From Candidatus Zixiibacteriota bacterium (GTDB lineage: Bacteria; Zixibacteria; MSB-5A5; JAABVY01), in contig JAABVY010000331.1 in the NCBI GenBank assembly GCA_011777135.1, positions 5,675-18,448 of the forward strand: a stretch of 12,774 nucleotides of DNA. The letters are read 5' to 3'. Under the pieces are notes generated by a model. It did no database searches, was not told the origin of the DNA, and saw nothing but the letters and a program-made list of their open reading frames with translations. Positions 7,190-12,774 of the stretch are shown here, piece after piece. The translations under genes were made by a program, and so were the position numbers. How positions within the stretch are numbered: position 1 is the first letter of the stretch; each line of letters opens with the position of its first letter.

Positions 7190-8206
7190 ATGAAAACCGG
7201 TCGGCTGGCAGCAACACTTTCGACGACAATTCTTGCCCTCTGTTTCTCTGCCTGCAGTGAGGATAGCTCTAGCTCGGAAGAACAGGTTCTGCATCCGCAA
7301 TGCACCAAGACCGATCCGGAACGGACCGACATGCACACCCCGCAGTCCATGGTGGCCGACTGGGGCGATCCTGTGCGGCTGGATGAGACCATCAATACTT
7401 TCTGCCCCGAGGATGCAATCGAGATTTCTGCTGATGGCAGATACTTGTATTTCATGTTTACCACTGATCTGCTGGATGATCTAACGCCGGGAGAAATTCT
7501 AGCCCGGGAGAATAATACCTATCGTGCAGAGAGAATTGGAGGACCGGGAGAATTTAACCAGCCGGTATTTTTCGACCTTGGCAAAGGAACTCTGGGCTCG
7601 TTGGATGGTGAACTGAGTTTCACTCCCGACGGCAGCAAGGTCTACTTTCATTCAAACCGCCCCGAAAACACCGGATATAATCACACTCCATACTATGATG
7701 ATTTTCTGGATATCTATATGGCTGAAATAACTGACGGCGAGGCCGGACCTGCTGAAAACCTCGGCCCCCCGGTCAATTCCGTATATCCTGACGGCGAACA
7801 TACAATCTATCCCGATGGCGTCACGCTGTATTTCACCTCCTTAAAGCCTGTTGGGGAAGGTGAAGCTGATATCTGGAAATCACGGATGATTGGCGATACC
7901 TGGACCGAGCCCGAAAACCTCGGTCCGCCTGTAAATTCCGCTCGTGATGATCTCCAGCCGACTTTTACAGTCGAGGGCGACACCATGTATTTCGCCTCCG
8001 ACCGTAATATTTTGATCGGAATGGCAATATACCGCTCAGTCAGAAACGGCACGTTATGGGGCGAGCCAGAACTGGTTATTCAAGGTATTGTGGGCGAACC
8101 GTCCTTGACCGCCGATGGCACTCTGCTCTATTTCGTGCACATCCTCTCTGACCTTGACGGCAATTTCGACAGTGATATCTGGTACTGCCAACGGATAATT
8201 GAATAG
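7190..8206 (+). CDS. PD40/TolB-like beta-propeller lipoprotein
   Basis: 338 residues with a lipoprotein signal (hydrophobic 6-19, lipobox FSAC, Cys22) and a Ser/Glu-rich linker. The body carries five repeats of the WD40-like PD40 type. Each has a Ser/Pro/Asp-Gly turn followed by Tyr-Phe: ISADGRYLYF (79-88), FTPDGSKVYF (144-153), IYPDGVTLYF (206-215), FTVEGDTMYF (259-268) and LTADGTLLYF (307-316). These fold as blades of a propeller like the C-terminal part of TolB, a fold used for protein binding in the periplasm. The domain is also found in OmpA-linked and sorting-domain proteins of FCB bacteria. A function cannot be named. It starts 6 bases after the SnoaL-like gene (CAGGAA ribosome binding site) and ends before a strong hairpin. 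Confidence 0.85.
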   Translation: MKTGRLAATLSTTILALCFSACSEDSSSSEEQVLHPQCTKTDPERTDMHTPQSMVADWGDPVRLDETINTFCPEDAIEISADGRYLYFMFTTDLLDDLTPGEILARENNTYRAERIGGPGEFNQPVFFDLGKGTLGSLDGELSFTPDGSKVYFHSNRPENTGYNHTPYYDDFLDIYMAEITDGEAGPAENLGPPVNSVYPDGEHTIYPDGVTLYFTSLKPVGEGEADIWKSRMIGDTWTEPENLGPPVNSARDDLQPTFTVEGDTMYFASDRNILIGMAIYRSVRNGTLWGEPELVIQGIVGEPSLTADGTLLYFVHILSDLDGNFDSDIWYCQRIIE

Positions 8207-8224
8207 ATTTCAGTGTATAAAAGC

Positions 8225-8250
8225 GCTGCCGGGAATCCCGTCCCGGCAGC
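8225..8250. terminator. Hairpin between convergent genes, probable terminator
   Basis: GCTGCCGGGA (8225-8234) and its perfect complement TCCCGGCAGC (8241-8250) form a 10-bp GC-rich stem with a 6-base loop. On the minus strand the stem is followed, two bases on, by a short T-run (CTTTTATA), fitting intrinsic termination of the anti-sigma transcript. On the plus strand the downstream sequence (ATGAATTTCTG) is a poor T-tract. It lies between the stop codons of two convergent genes (8206 and 8283). Confidence 0.65.
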
Positions 8251-8282
8251 ATGAATTTCTGATATTGCTGATCCAGTACCTA

Positions 8283-9695
8283 TTATTTTAGAAGCGTCAT
8301 TTTCCTGCTATCTACAATGCCACCCGCTCGAAGTTTATATAAATACACTCCCGAAGCGACATCTGAGCCGCTATCATTTTTGCCATCCCATTCGACCGTG
8401 TAGCTTCCGGCATCGCGATATTCATCCACAAGCGTTCTCACCTTTTGTCCCATAGTGTTGTAGATCTCCAGGCTTACATTTGAGCCTGTTGTTAAAGTAT
8501 ATGATATCTGTGTTATGGCATTGAATGGATTTGGATAATTCTGCTTCAATTCAAACGCCTTTGGCAGCGATTTCGGGAAAGGTTCACTACTTTCGACTTT
8601 TTCTTTGGATAAACTATCCTTTCGGTCTGTCGGCACCAGGGAAATGGATATTCCTCTTTCAGCGTACCTCTCTATTTCATCCCCATCAAAGCCATATTTC
8701 TCCAATCCCTCATCAAAATCCTCTGATTCTATAACAAGCTCTCTGCCATCTTTTGTGATCAATTTGATATAGAGTATTGGATCCCACAAGCTATAAGGCT
8801 TTGGATCACGGGTGATCCGATATATTAGTGATTTTATGGGTGAATTCTCGTCCAAAAAATCGAGCTTTATATCATATTCACCGCCTTCTAGAAGACTGTC
8901 AAGAACATCAGATTGCCCAATCCGCTCCACAATAGGATTATAGCTGGTAGCATAGGCCTCGGCAAAATCCGGATTGTTTTCAAGCTTCTTGATCACCAGC
9001 AAGTGTATCTCATCACTGTCAGATACATGCGAATCCTGATATTCGAGCAGATGTTTGACCTCGTTTGCAAGGCTTACCTTCTGCTTTTCAAGAATCGGCA
9101 TGATCGAGTCAGAGTCATGTTGATTCAGCTTTTTGAAAGCGGTCACAATCAAAACTGCTTCTCTTTCAGATTCCAAGTTTTTAAATCTTATCACACAATT
9201 ATCATCACAATCTTCAATTTCAAACTGAGCGCCATCGATTTCAAGAGTCTGCAGTAGCTCATCGATTTTTTCCTTATCCTGTGCAAATTCCTCATGCACT
9301 CCGCCGATTGCGACTTCATACCCGGTAATCCGTTGAGCATTAAACGGCACCAATGTCATTACTATCAGCAACACCACAATAATTCCCAGGCCTGCGCTTA
9401 AGGCCGGTCTTCTACTTACATTGTTATATATCTTACTCATTATATTTTTCTCCCTGTCCTTATCGGCCTGAATCTTCGAACGCGTTTGGACGCGCTGGAT
9501 GAGAACATCGTATGCAGTATCCTCGCTGGTGTTTTCTGCCGCTGCAACTGCCAAATCCTTTTCGATTAGATGTTCTGCCCGGGCATATAGCTTGCATGAC
9601 TGGCAGGATCCCAGATGTCTCAGCAATTGCCTGTCGCTGCCGGGAATAAGCCCTTTGTATCCGGCTATCTTTTTTTGGGCCTCACCGCAATGCAT
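8283..9695 (-). CDS. Transmembrane anti-sigma factor with C-terminal FlgD-Ig/T9SS sorting-like domain
   Basis: 470 residues from ATG 9695, chosen because GAGGAC lies 5 bases upstream; the longer GTG start at 9731 has no ribosome binding site. Residues 1-37 match the zf-HC2 anti-sigma zinc finger (Cys3, then His27, Cys31, Cys34 in RHLGSCQSC). A single membrane helix spans about 98-118 (GLGIIVVLLIVMTLV). Residues 119-376 are an unrecognised, acidic periplasmic region with one CxxxC (EDCDDNCVI). Residues 377-470 are a FlgD-like Ig/type A sorting-type domain: NYPNPFN, IYNTMGQKVRTL, GSYTVEWDG, ASGVYLYKL and end KMTLLK. The gene overlaps the ECF sigma gene by 31 bases, as coupled sigma/anti-sigma pairs do. 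The N-terminal part would hold the sigma factor at the membrane; the outer part would sense a signal. Placing a sorting-type domain on an anti-sigma factor is unusual. Confidence 0.85.
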   Translation of the reverse strand: MHCGEAQKKIAGYKGLIPGSDRQLLRHLGSCQSCKLYARAEHLIEKDLAVAAAENTSEDTAYDVLIQRVQTRSKIQADKDREKNIMSKIYNNVSRRPALSAGLGIIVVLLIVMTLVPFNAQRITGYEVAIGGVHEEFAQDKEKIDELLQTLEIDGAQFEIEDCDDNCVIRFKNLESEREAVLIVTAFKKLNQHDSDSIMPILEKQKVSLANEVKHLLEYQDSHVSDSDEIHLLVIKKLENNPDFAEAYATSYNPIVERIGQSDVLDSLLEGGEYDIKLDFLDENSPIKSLIYRITRDPKPYSLWDPILYIKLITKDGRELVIESEDFDEGLEKYGFDGDEIERYAERGISISLVPTDRKDSLSKEKVESSEPFPKSLPKAFELKQNYPNPFNAITQISYTLTTGSNVSLEIYNTMGQKVRTLVDEYRDAGSYTVEWDGKNDSGSDVASGVYLYKLRAGGIVDSRKMTLLK

Positions 9696-10246
9696 AAATT
9701 GTCCTCGTGTCTGACCGGTATGATCCGGCACTCAGATTCAGTTTTTTTTAAATGTTTAATAATTGCTTTGCGCATTTTTGCGCGCGCTCTTGACAGACGG
9801 ACCTTGACAGCTTGTTCTGATTTTCCCGTAAGCTCCGCAAGCTCCGACAGCTTCCAGCCCTGAATTTCAAACAGGGTGATCAGTATGCGCTCATCATCTG
9901 AAAGAGCTTGAAAAGCTATCTTAAGCCGCTGCCGCACAATATTCAAATAAACCGTATCTTTATTATCCGTCATTAGCATCGAATCTTCATTCAAGCTTCT
10001 GGCACGTCTCCAAAATCCTCTGCGAATCTTGTTCTTATATTGGTTGACTATAATTCTATAAAGCCAACTCTTAAACGCCATGGCATCCCTGAGCTTATCG
10101 AAACCTGAGAGCGCACATACAAGCGAATCTTGAAACAGGTCATCACCCTCATCACGATTCGCCATAAGCCTGCGGCAGAAAGCACGGGCTTTTTCATGAA
10201 ACGGTTTCAGAAGCTGCCAGAATTGATTCGATTGACCGTCCATCAT
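9665..10246 (-). CDS. ECF-family RNA polymerase sigma factor
   Basis: 193 residues with only the two conserved sigma regions, typical of extracytoplasmic-function factors. Region 2 (about 14-78) includes DEGDDLFQDSLVCAL and FKSWLYRIIVNQYKNKIRR, the -10-binding and core-binding helices. Region 4 (about 107-163) has LSDDERILITLFEIQGWKLSE and the helix-turn-helix GKSEQAVKVRLSRARAKMRK, which contacts the -35. A basic tail of about 30 residues overlaps the anti-sigma gene that follows. The start is MM at 10246/10243; GAGGT directly abuts the first ATG, so the second ATG may be preferred. Held inactive by the adjacent anti-sigma factor, it should switch on envelope-related genes upon a periplasmic signal. 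A possible autoregulated promoter lies at 10254-10279. Confidence 0.93.
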   Translation of the reverse strand: MMDGQSNQFWQLLKPFHEKARAFCRRLMANRDEGDDLFQDSLVCALSGFDKLRDAMAFKSWLYRIIVNQYKNKIRRGFWRRARSLNEDSMLMTDNKDTVYLNIVRQRLKIAFQALSDDERILITLFEIQGWKLSELAELTGKSEQAVKVRLSRARAKMRKAIIKHLKKTESECRIIPVRHEDNLCIAVRPKKR

Positions 10247-10253
10247 ACCTCAG

Positions 10254-10279
10254 GACACAATTGAAGGAGAAAGGTTACA
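10254..10279 (-). promoter_or_regulatory. Candidate autoregulatory ECF promoter
   Basis: On the minus strand TGTAAC (10279-10274) is followed, after 17 bases, by GTCC (10256-10253). An AAC -35 and a GTC/CGTC -10 at this spacing are the general ECF promoter pattern, and ECF genes often transcribe themselves. The -10 is only about 8 bases from ATG 10246, so the transcript would be nearly leaderless, which weakens the call. Confidence 0.35.
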
Positions 10280-10324
10280 ATTTATTTCGTAATTAACCGT
10301 TTAATCAATTCCAAAGAGTGGTCT

Positions 10325-10759
10325 TTATTTGTCTTGAACTAAGCTCTTCTTCTCCAGAAACTTTCCCAGTTTCCACAGATGACTTTCCAGCTCGCTATTC
10401 TTGCTGCATTCGATGAAATAGACATTCAGGCCATTGGCGCTATAGACTTCTCTTTTCTTTCTTAAACGGTCGCGGTAAAAAGGCATGTGATTATAGCCGC
10501 ATATTTCAAGAAAAAGATTGTATGCGGGCAGATAGAAATCGGGACGAAACTGCCGTCCACCAAGCAGCATCAAAGGCTCATACCTGAATTCGATACCACT
10601 ATCATACAGATAATCAGCGCATTTTCTTTCCAGCTGCGACCGCACCTGCACGCCTGACCGGGTCTTGAGACGCGTCTCAAATTTCTTCTTGCGCGGCAGA
10701 CGAACCCCTCTCGTTGGAGTGTACCGCCCATGCTTTTTGCGGCGGGGATACTTTATCAT
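10325..10759 (-). CDS. Small PD-(D/E)XK-like nuclease-fold protein
   Basis: 144 residues with a very basic N-terminus (residues 1-40, many Lys/Arg) that could bind nucleic acid. A restriction-endonuclease-like core follows: SQLERKCADYL (Glu44, motif I helix), a strand FRYEPLMLLGG, RPDFYLP (Asp74) and LFLEICGY (Glu85). This matches the PD-x(10)-E-x-K layout except that the Lys position is Cys87. A closing helix-strand is GLNVYFIECS. Many small relatives have PDF..P then a strand with E-x-G/W and no Lys, so activity is plausible but not assured. There is no adjacent methyltransferase. An in-frame TAG lies three codons upstream, so ATG 10759 is the only start; it lacks a ribosome binding site. 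The gene stops 78 bases before the ECF sigma start, on the same strand. Confidence 0.7.
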   Translation of the reverse strand: MIKYPRRKKHGRYTPTRGVRLPRKKKFETRLKTRSGVQVRSQLERKCADYLYDSGIEFRYEPLMLLGGRQFRPDFYLPAYNLFLEICGYNHMPFYRDRLRKKREVYSANGLNVYFIECSKNSELESHLWKLGKFLEKKSLVQDK

Positions 10760-10762
10760 GAT

Positions 10763-10791
10763 ATTCTAAAAATAGAAAAACTTCCTCACAA
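10763..10791 (-). promoter_or_regulatory. Candidate promoter of the nuclease-like gene, implying a leaderless transcript
   Basis: On the minus strand TTGTGA (10791-10786), 17 bases, TAGAAT (10768-10763) match consensus at four and five of six positions. The -10 ends only 3 bases before ATG 10759, so transcription would start at or just inside the start codon. That fits the absence of a Shine-Dalgarno there, but could also be chance in AT-rich DNA. Confidence 0.4.
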
Positions 10792-10834
10792 TGCAATCAC
10801 TTTATCGCTCTCCGGGTAATCCCGATCCTTCTTC

Positions 10835-10863
10835 TGGACATCGTTCGGAATTTTGATTAATAT
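10835..10863 (+). promoter_or_regulatory. Candidate promoter of the ThrRS editing-domain gene
   Basis: TGGACA (10835-10840), 17 bases, TAATAT (10858-10863) lies 51 bases before ATG 10915. The -35 has five of six matches and the -10 four of six, with ideal spacing. It is divergent from the nuclease-like gene. Confidence 0.35.
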
Positions 10864-10914
10864 AGATACTTTAGATTCAGAAAATATCGTTCAACAAAGA
10901 ATGGGATATTGACT

Positions 10915-11325
10915 ATGAAACTGCTCATGATATTCTGCGAAAAATTTGCCTACCAGCCAAGGATGAAAACTCTCGATGATGCTCCCGATATTACAAAGGG
11001 CATGGAATTTAACTACGCCCTGGTCGGTTTCATACATCTGGAAGCCAAAGATGAGGAGAACGCAAGCTATATGGAAACCAAGTTGATAAAAAATCTCAAA
11101 TGGGCTGCACGCAAGAACGACTCCAGTACAATAATCCTGCATTCATTTGCACATCTGTCAGAATCAAAAGCCTCACCGGAATTGACCAAAACCATTTTCG
11201 ACAGTGCCGAGAAACGTCTTGATGACTCGGGCTACGAAGTCAGCCAGACCCCCTTTGGATATTTTCTCGATCTCGACCTGCAGGCGCCCGGGCACCCATT
11301 GGCCAGACTCTTTAAAGAATTCTGA
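10915..11325 (+). CDS. Free-standing archaeal-type threonyl-tRNA synthetase editing domain protein
   Basis: 136 residues that read from end to end like the N-terminal editing domain of archaeal threonyl-tRNA synthetases (PF08915, a D-aminoacyl-tRNA deacylase-like fold), which removes serine mischarged on tRNA-Thr. Recognisable parts are the opening MKLLMIFCEKFAY, YALVGFIHLEAKD, STIILHSFAHLSESKASPE (with the His of the AHLS motif at residue 80), SGYEVSQTPFGYF and GHPLARLFKEF. No catalytic or anticodon-binding synthetase domain follows; the frame stops at 11325 and the domain looks complete, so it is a stand-alone protein. Archaeal domains have a Tyr-Lys pair after PFGW as I recall; here it is Phe-Leu, so activity may differ. 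ATG 10915 is preferred over the TTG 6 bases earlier. GGGA at 10903-10906 is a modest ribosome binding site. Confidence 0.8.
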   Translation: MKLLMIFCEKFAYQPRMKTLDDAPDITKGMEFNYALVGFIHLEAKDEENASYMETKLIKNLKWAARKNDSSTIILHSFAHLSESKASPELTKTIFDSAEKRLDDSGYEVSQTPFGYFLDLDLQAPGHPLARLFKEF

Positions 11326-11564
11326 GCAATATTCGGGCAGATCAGGAAATTACTGCATCTTCTGCACCTGTCACGGAAACTTTTGGCGAAAAGCCTTGTT
11401 TTTTCGAGGTGAATATGTAAATTGCGTAACGGATACGCTTTACATGGTGAGCAGAAACATAATATTTGCAAATTCTGTGCTGAAGCTGTGCGTATCAGAA
11501 TAAGTTGATTACTGATGAGATTGTGAAAATATTATCATATCGATAAGAGGAAGGTGAATTCTAG
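11326..11564. other. 239-base intergenic region before the selenoprotein gene
   Basis: No gene is supported here. A weak hairpin (GGC GAAAA GCC, 11386-11396) followed by a T-run to 11404 could be a poor terminator for the preceding gene. Another short dyad, GCGTA/TACGC, lies at 11424-11438. The last part is AT-rich and probably contains the promoter of the HesB-like gene, but no pair of boxes stands out. The ribosome binding site AGAGGAAGGTG (11546-11556) precedes ATG 11565. Confidence 0.4.
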
Positions 11565-11894
11565 ATGCTGAATATAACTGATAAGGCTTCCAGCGAGCTT
11601 GCCAAAGCGATGGAGTCGCCTAAAGCCAAGGGAAAGAACCTGATCCTGTATTATATGGGCGCCGGTTGAAGCGGCCCCCAGCTGGGAATGGCTCTGGATG
11701 AGTCTACTGAAGGTTTAACCAGATTGGAATCCAATGGAATTAATGTCTACATCGATCCTCGTCTGAAGGAACATCTCGGTAAATTCGGAGATATAAATGT
11801 TGATTTTGTAACAAATCCGATGGGTCAAAGCGGATATATGATCAAGATCGGCAGTCCTGATTGCAACGAGGGCGGATGTTCCGGCTGCGGTTAA
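11565..11894 (+). CDS. HesB/IscA-like selenoprotein (in-frame TGA read as Sec35)
   Basis: 109 residues when the TGA at 11667-11669 is read as selenocysteine. Homology runs straight through it: LILYYMGAG-U35-SGPQLGMALDES aligns with the A-type Fe-S carrier pattern G-G-C-S-G, so Sec replaces the first conserved ligand Cys. The C-terminal pair is present as GGCSGCG (Cys105, Cys108; also Cys100). The middle keeps the family's GINVYIDP and MGQSGYMIKI. I know a family of HesB-related selenoproteins (TIGR01911) with Sec at exactly this site; relatives carry Cys instead. The role is probably Fe-S cluster assembly or transfer, or a redox role of the selenol. ATG 11565 has a good ribosome binding site (AAGGTG, 8 bases). 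A prediction ignoring Sec would start at 11688 and lose the first 41 residues. A terminator follows. Confidence 0.88.
11667..11697 (+). promoter_or_regulatory. Candidate bacterial SECIS element following the Sec TGA
   Basis: Bacterial SECIS hairpins lie in the coding region just after the Sec codon. Here C11678-C11679 pair with G11696-G11697, and AGC (11680-11682) pairs with GCT (11691-11693), leaving a two-base bulge. The apical loop is TGGGAATG with G at its second place, about 14 bases past the TGA. An alternative fold pairs GGCC/GGCT (11673-11676 with 11690-11693) and CCC/GGG (11677-11679 with 11684-11686). Either is modest in length; no folding program was run. Confidence 0.45.
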
Positions 11895-11922
11895 TCAAAG
11901 AACACATATCCTGAATATAAAT

Positions 11923-11958
11923 AAGCCCCTTCTATTCGAAGAAGGGGCTTTTATTTTT
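11923..11958. terminator. Rho-independent terminator, probably bidirectional
   Basis: AAGCCCCTTCT (11923-11933) pairs perfectly with AGAAGGGGCTT (11940-11950) around a 6-base loop. On the plus strand it is followed by TTATTTTT, a classic terminator for the HesB-like gene 28 bases upstream. On the minus strand a shorter T-rich stretch (ATTTATAT) follows, so it may also stop the aldolase transcript. Confidence 0.9.
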
Positions 11959-11991
11959 AGCATTACAGAAACAGGCTATTAACGGCTGAAC

Positions 11992-12774
11992 CTAAGCTAC
12001 CGTTACTTCTTTTGTGAGATATACGTCCTGAATAGCATTCAGAAGCTCTATTCCCTTTTCACGCGGCTTCTGGAAGGATTTCCTTCCCGAAATCATCCCC
12101 GTACCCCCGGCGCGTTTATTAATGACCGCCGTCCTGACCGCCTGTGCCAGGTCATTCTCCCCGGAGGCTCCGCCGGAATTGATCATCCCGACCCGGCCCA
12201 TATAGCAATTGGCCACCTGGTAGCGGCAGAGATCAATGGGGTTATCGCTGGTAAGCTTATCATAAACCAGATCATGCGTCTTGCCGAACTTCAAGGCTTT
12301 ATATCCGCCATTGGTCTGGGCCTGCTTCTGCTTGATAATATCGGCTTCAATTGTGACACCGATATGATTGGCCTGTCCGGTGAGATCTGCGGCCGTATGG
12401 TAATCCTTATCGGCCTTAAACTCGGAATTTCTCAGGTAGGCCCAGAGGACCGTAAACATACCGAGATCATGCGCTTGGCTGAACAGCTCAGAGACCTCCT
12501 GGAGCTGGCGCATCGACTCTTGCGCGCCGAAATATATTGTCGCGCCAATACCCGCAGCACCAAGCTCGTAGGCGCGTTCGATATTAGTAAACGGCACCTG
12601 GTCATATTCATTGGGGTGGGTTAAGAGCTCATTGTGATTTATCTTGAGAATGAATGGTATTTTGTGAGCATACTTGCGGGCCACCGAACCAAGAACGCCG
12701 AATGTTGATACGACCGCATTACATCCCCCCCCTATCGCCAGCTTGATAATATTTTCAGGGTCGAAGTAATCGAT
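11992..12774 (-). CDS. fbaB: Class I fructose-bisphosphate aldolase, FbaB/DhnA type; N-terminus beyond window
   Basis: Cleaves fructose 1,6-bisphosphate to DHAP and glyceraldehyde 3-phosphate (or makes it in gluconeogenesis) through a Schiff base, without metal. The frame is open from the right edge (IDYFDPENIIKLAI) to the stop at 11992, 260 residues, so the gene is 5'-truncated by the window. The GTG at 12684 is internal, since homology continues upstream of it. Sequence closely follows E. coli FbaB as I remember it: KINHNELLTHPN, GATIYFGAQES, TVLWAYLRNSEF, ADLTGQANHIG, the active strand EADIIKQK (likely Schiff-base Lys) and the phosphate-binding INSGGASGENDL and RAGGTGMISGRK. The C-terminus is complete (QDVYLTKEVTVA). 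It converges on the HesB-like gene, with a shared terminator between. Confidence 0.95.
   Translation of the reverse strand: MDYFDPENIIKLAIGGGCNAVVSTFGVLGSVARKYAHKIPFILKINHNELLTHPNEYDQVPFTNIERAYELGAAGIGATIYFGAQESMRQLQEVSELFSQAHDLGMFTVLWAYLRNSEFKADKDYHTAADLTGQANHIGVTIEADIIKQKQAQTNGGYKALKFGKTHDLVYDKLTSDNPIDLCRYQVANCYMGRVGMINSGGASGENDLAQAVRTAVINKRAGGTGMISGRKSFQKPREKGIELLNAIQDVYLTKEVTVA

Noticed and set aside
6776..7336. 186-residue minus-strand ORF opposite the SnoaL-like lipoprotein
   Set aside because: Runs antisense across two better supported lipoprotein genes and shows no domain.
9696..9731. GTG 9731 as start of the anti-sigma factor
   Set aside because: No ribosome binding site before it, whereas GAGGAC is well placed before ATG 9695, where the zinc-finger domain begins.
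11424..11438. GCGTA/TACGC dyad as a terminator or operator
   Set aside because: Five base pairs with a 5-base loop and only three T after it; expected by chance in this length of sequence.
11204..11503. 99-residue plus-strand ORF overlapping the ThrRS editing-domain gene
   Set aside because: Its first part is a frame shadow of the real gene and its last part has no homology or conserved composition.
11667..11669. TGA as a nonsense mutation making a HesB pseudogene
   Set aside because: The TGA falls exactly on the conserved Cys codon where homologues use Sec, and the rest of the gene is undamaged with a good ribosome binding site and terminator. Not fully excluded without the sel genes.
11688..11894. 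A separate 68-residue protein starting at ATG 11688
   Set aside because: It is the downstream part of the HesB-like domain; it lacks a proper ribosome binding site and the frame continues upstream through the TGA to ATG 11565.
12685..12774. Start of fbaB at GTG 12684
   Set aside because: The upstream 30 codons remain open and match FbaB (KLAIGGGCNAVVSTFGVL), so the true start is beyond the window.

Overview
The window reads as a bacterial chromosome fragment of moderate GC content, densely coding on both strands, with no tRNA, rRNA, CRISPR array, transposon or phage gene that I can see. The gene mix points to an uncultured-type lineage near the FCB group (Zixibacteria, Calditrichota, KSB1 or a similar phylum). 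It includes a FlgD-like/type IX secretion C-terminal domain, several lipobox lipoproteins (HEAT repeat, PD40, SnoaL-like), an FHA-GAF-SpoIIE-type phosphatase, an adenosine-specific kinase family protein and a free-standing archaeal-type ThrRS editing domain. This assignment is inference from domain content, not from a phylogenetic marker.

Layout, left to right. Positions 1-1086 (-) hold an FHA-GAF-PP2C regulator, split by a +1 frameshift and cut by the left edge. It diverges from pyrE (1300-1869, +), which has a clear sigma70-like promoter. A minus-strand group follows, transcribed from about 5404 down to 1870: a HEAT-repeat/cyclophilin lipoprotein, an adenosine-specific kinase family protein and a metallo-beta-lactamase-fold exonuclease-like protein. 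Its last gene abuts pyrE tail to tail with no gap. From 5569 the plus strand carries a D-2-hydroxyacid dehydrogenase preceded by a 9-bp inverted repeat, then two outer lipoproteins (SnoaL-like and PD40 propeller). A strong hairpin at 8225-8250 separates these from a minus-strand regulatory pair: an ECF sigma factor and an overlapping anti-sigma factor. The anti-sigma factor has an N-terminal zinc finger, one membrane helix and, unusually, a C-terminal FlgD-Ig/type IX sorting-like domain. A small PD-(D/E)XK-like nuclease (-) lies upstream and diverges from the ThrRS editing-domain protein (10915-11325, +).

The most striking gene is at 11565-11894 (+). It is an IscA/HesB-family protein whose first conserved Fe-S ligand Cys is encoded by an in-frame TGA (codon 35). 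The reading frame and homology are intact on both sides, so it is best read as a HesB-like selenoprotein; a conventional gene call would keep only the 3' two-thirds. A good bidirectional terminator (11923-11958) separates it from a class I fructose-bisphosphate aldolase of the FbaB/DhnA type (-), whose N-terminus lies beyond the right edge.

Themes: envelope sensing and secretion (ECF/anti-sigma with sorting domain, lipoproteins, periplasmic-type cyclophilin), translation fidelity (ThrRS editing, selenocysteine decoding) and ordinary nucleotide and sugar metabolism (pyrE, fbaB). The window does not contain selA, selB, selC, selD, T9SS core genes or a full-length thrS, so claims that depend on them need the rest of the genome.
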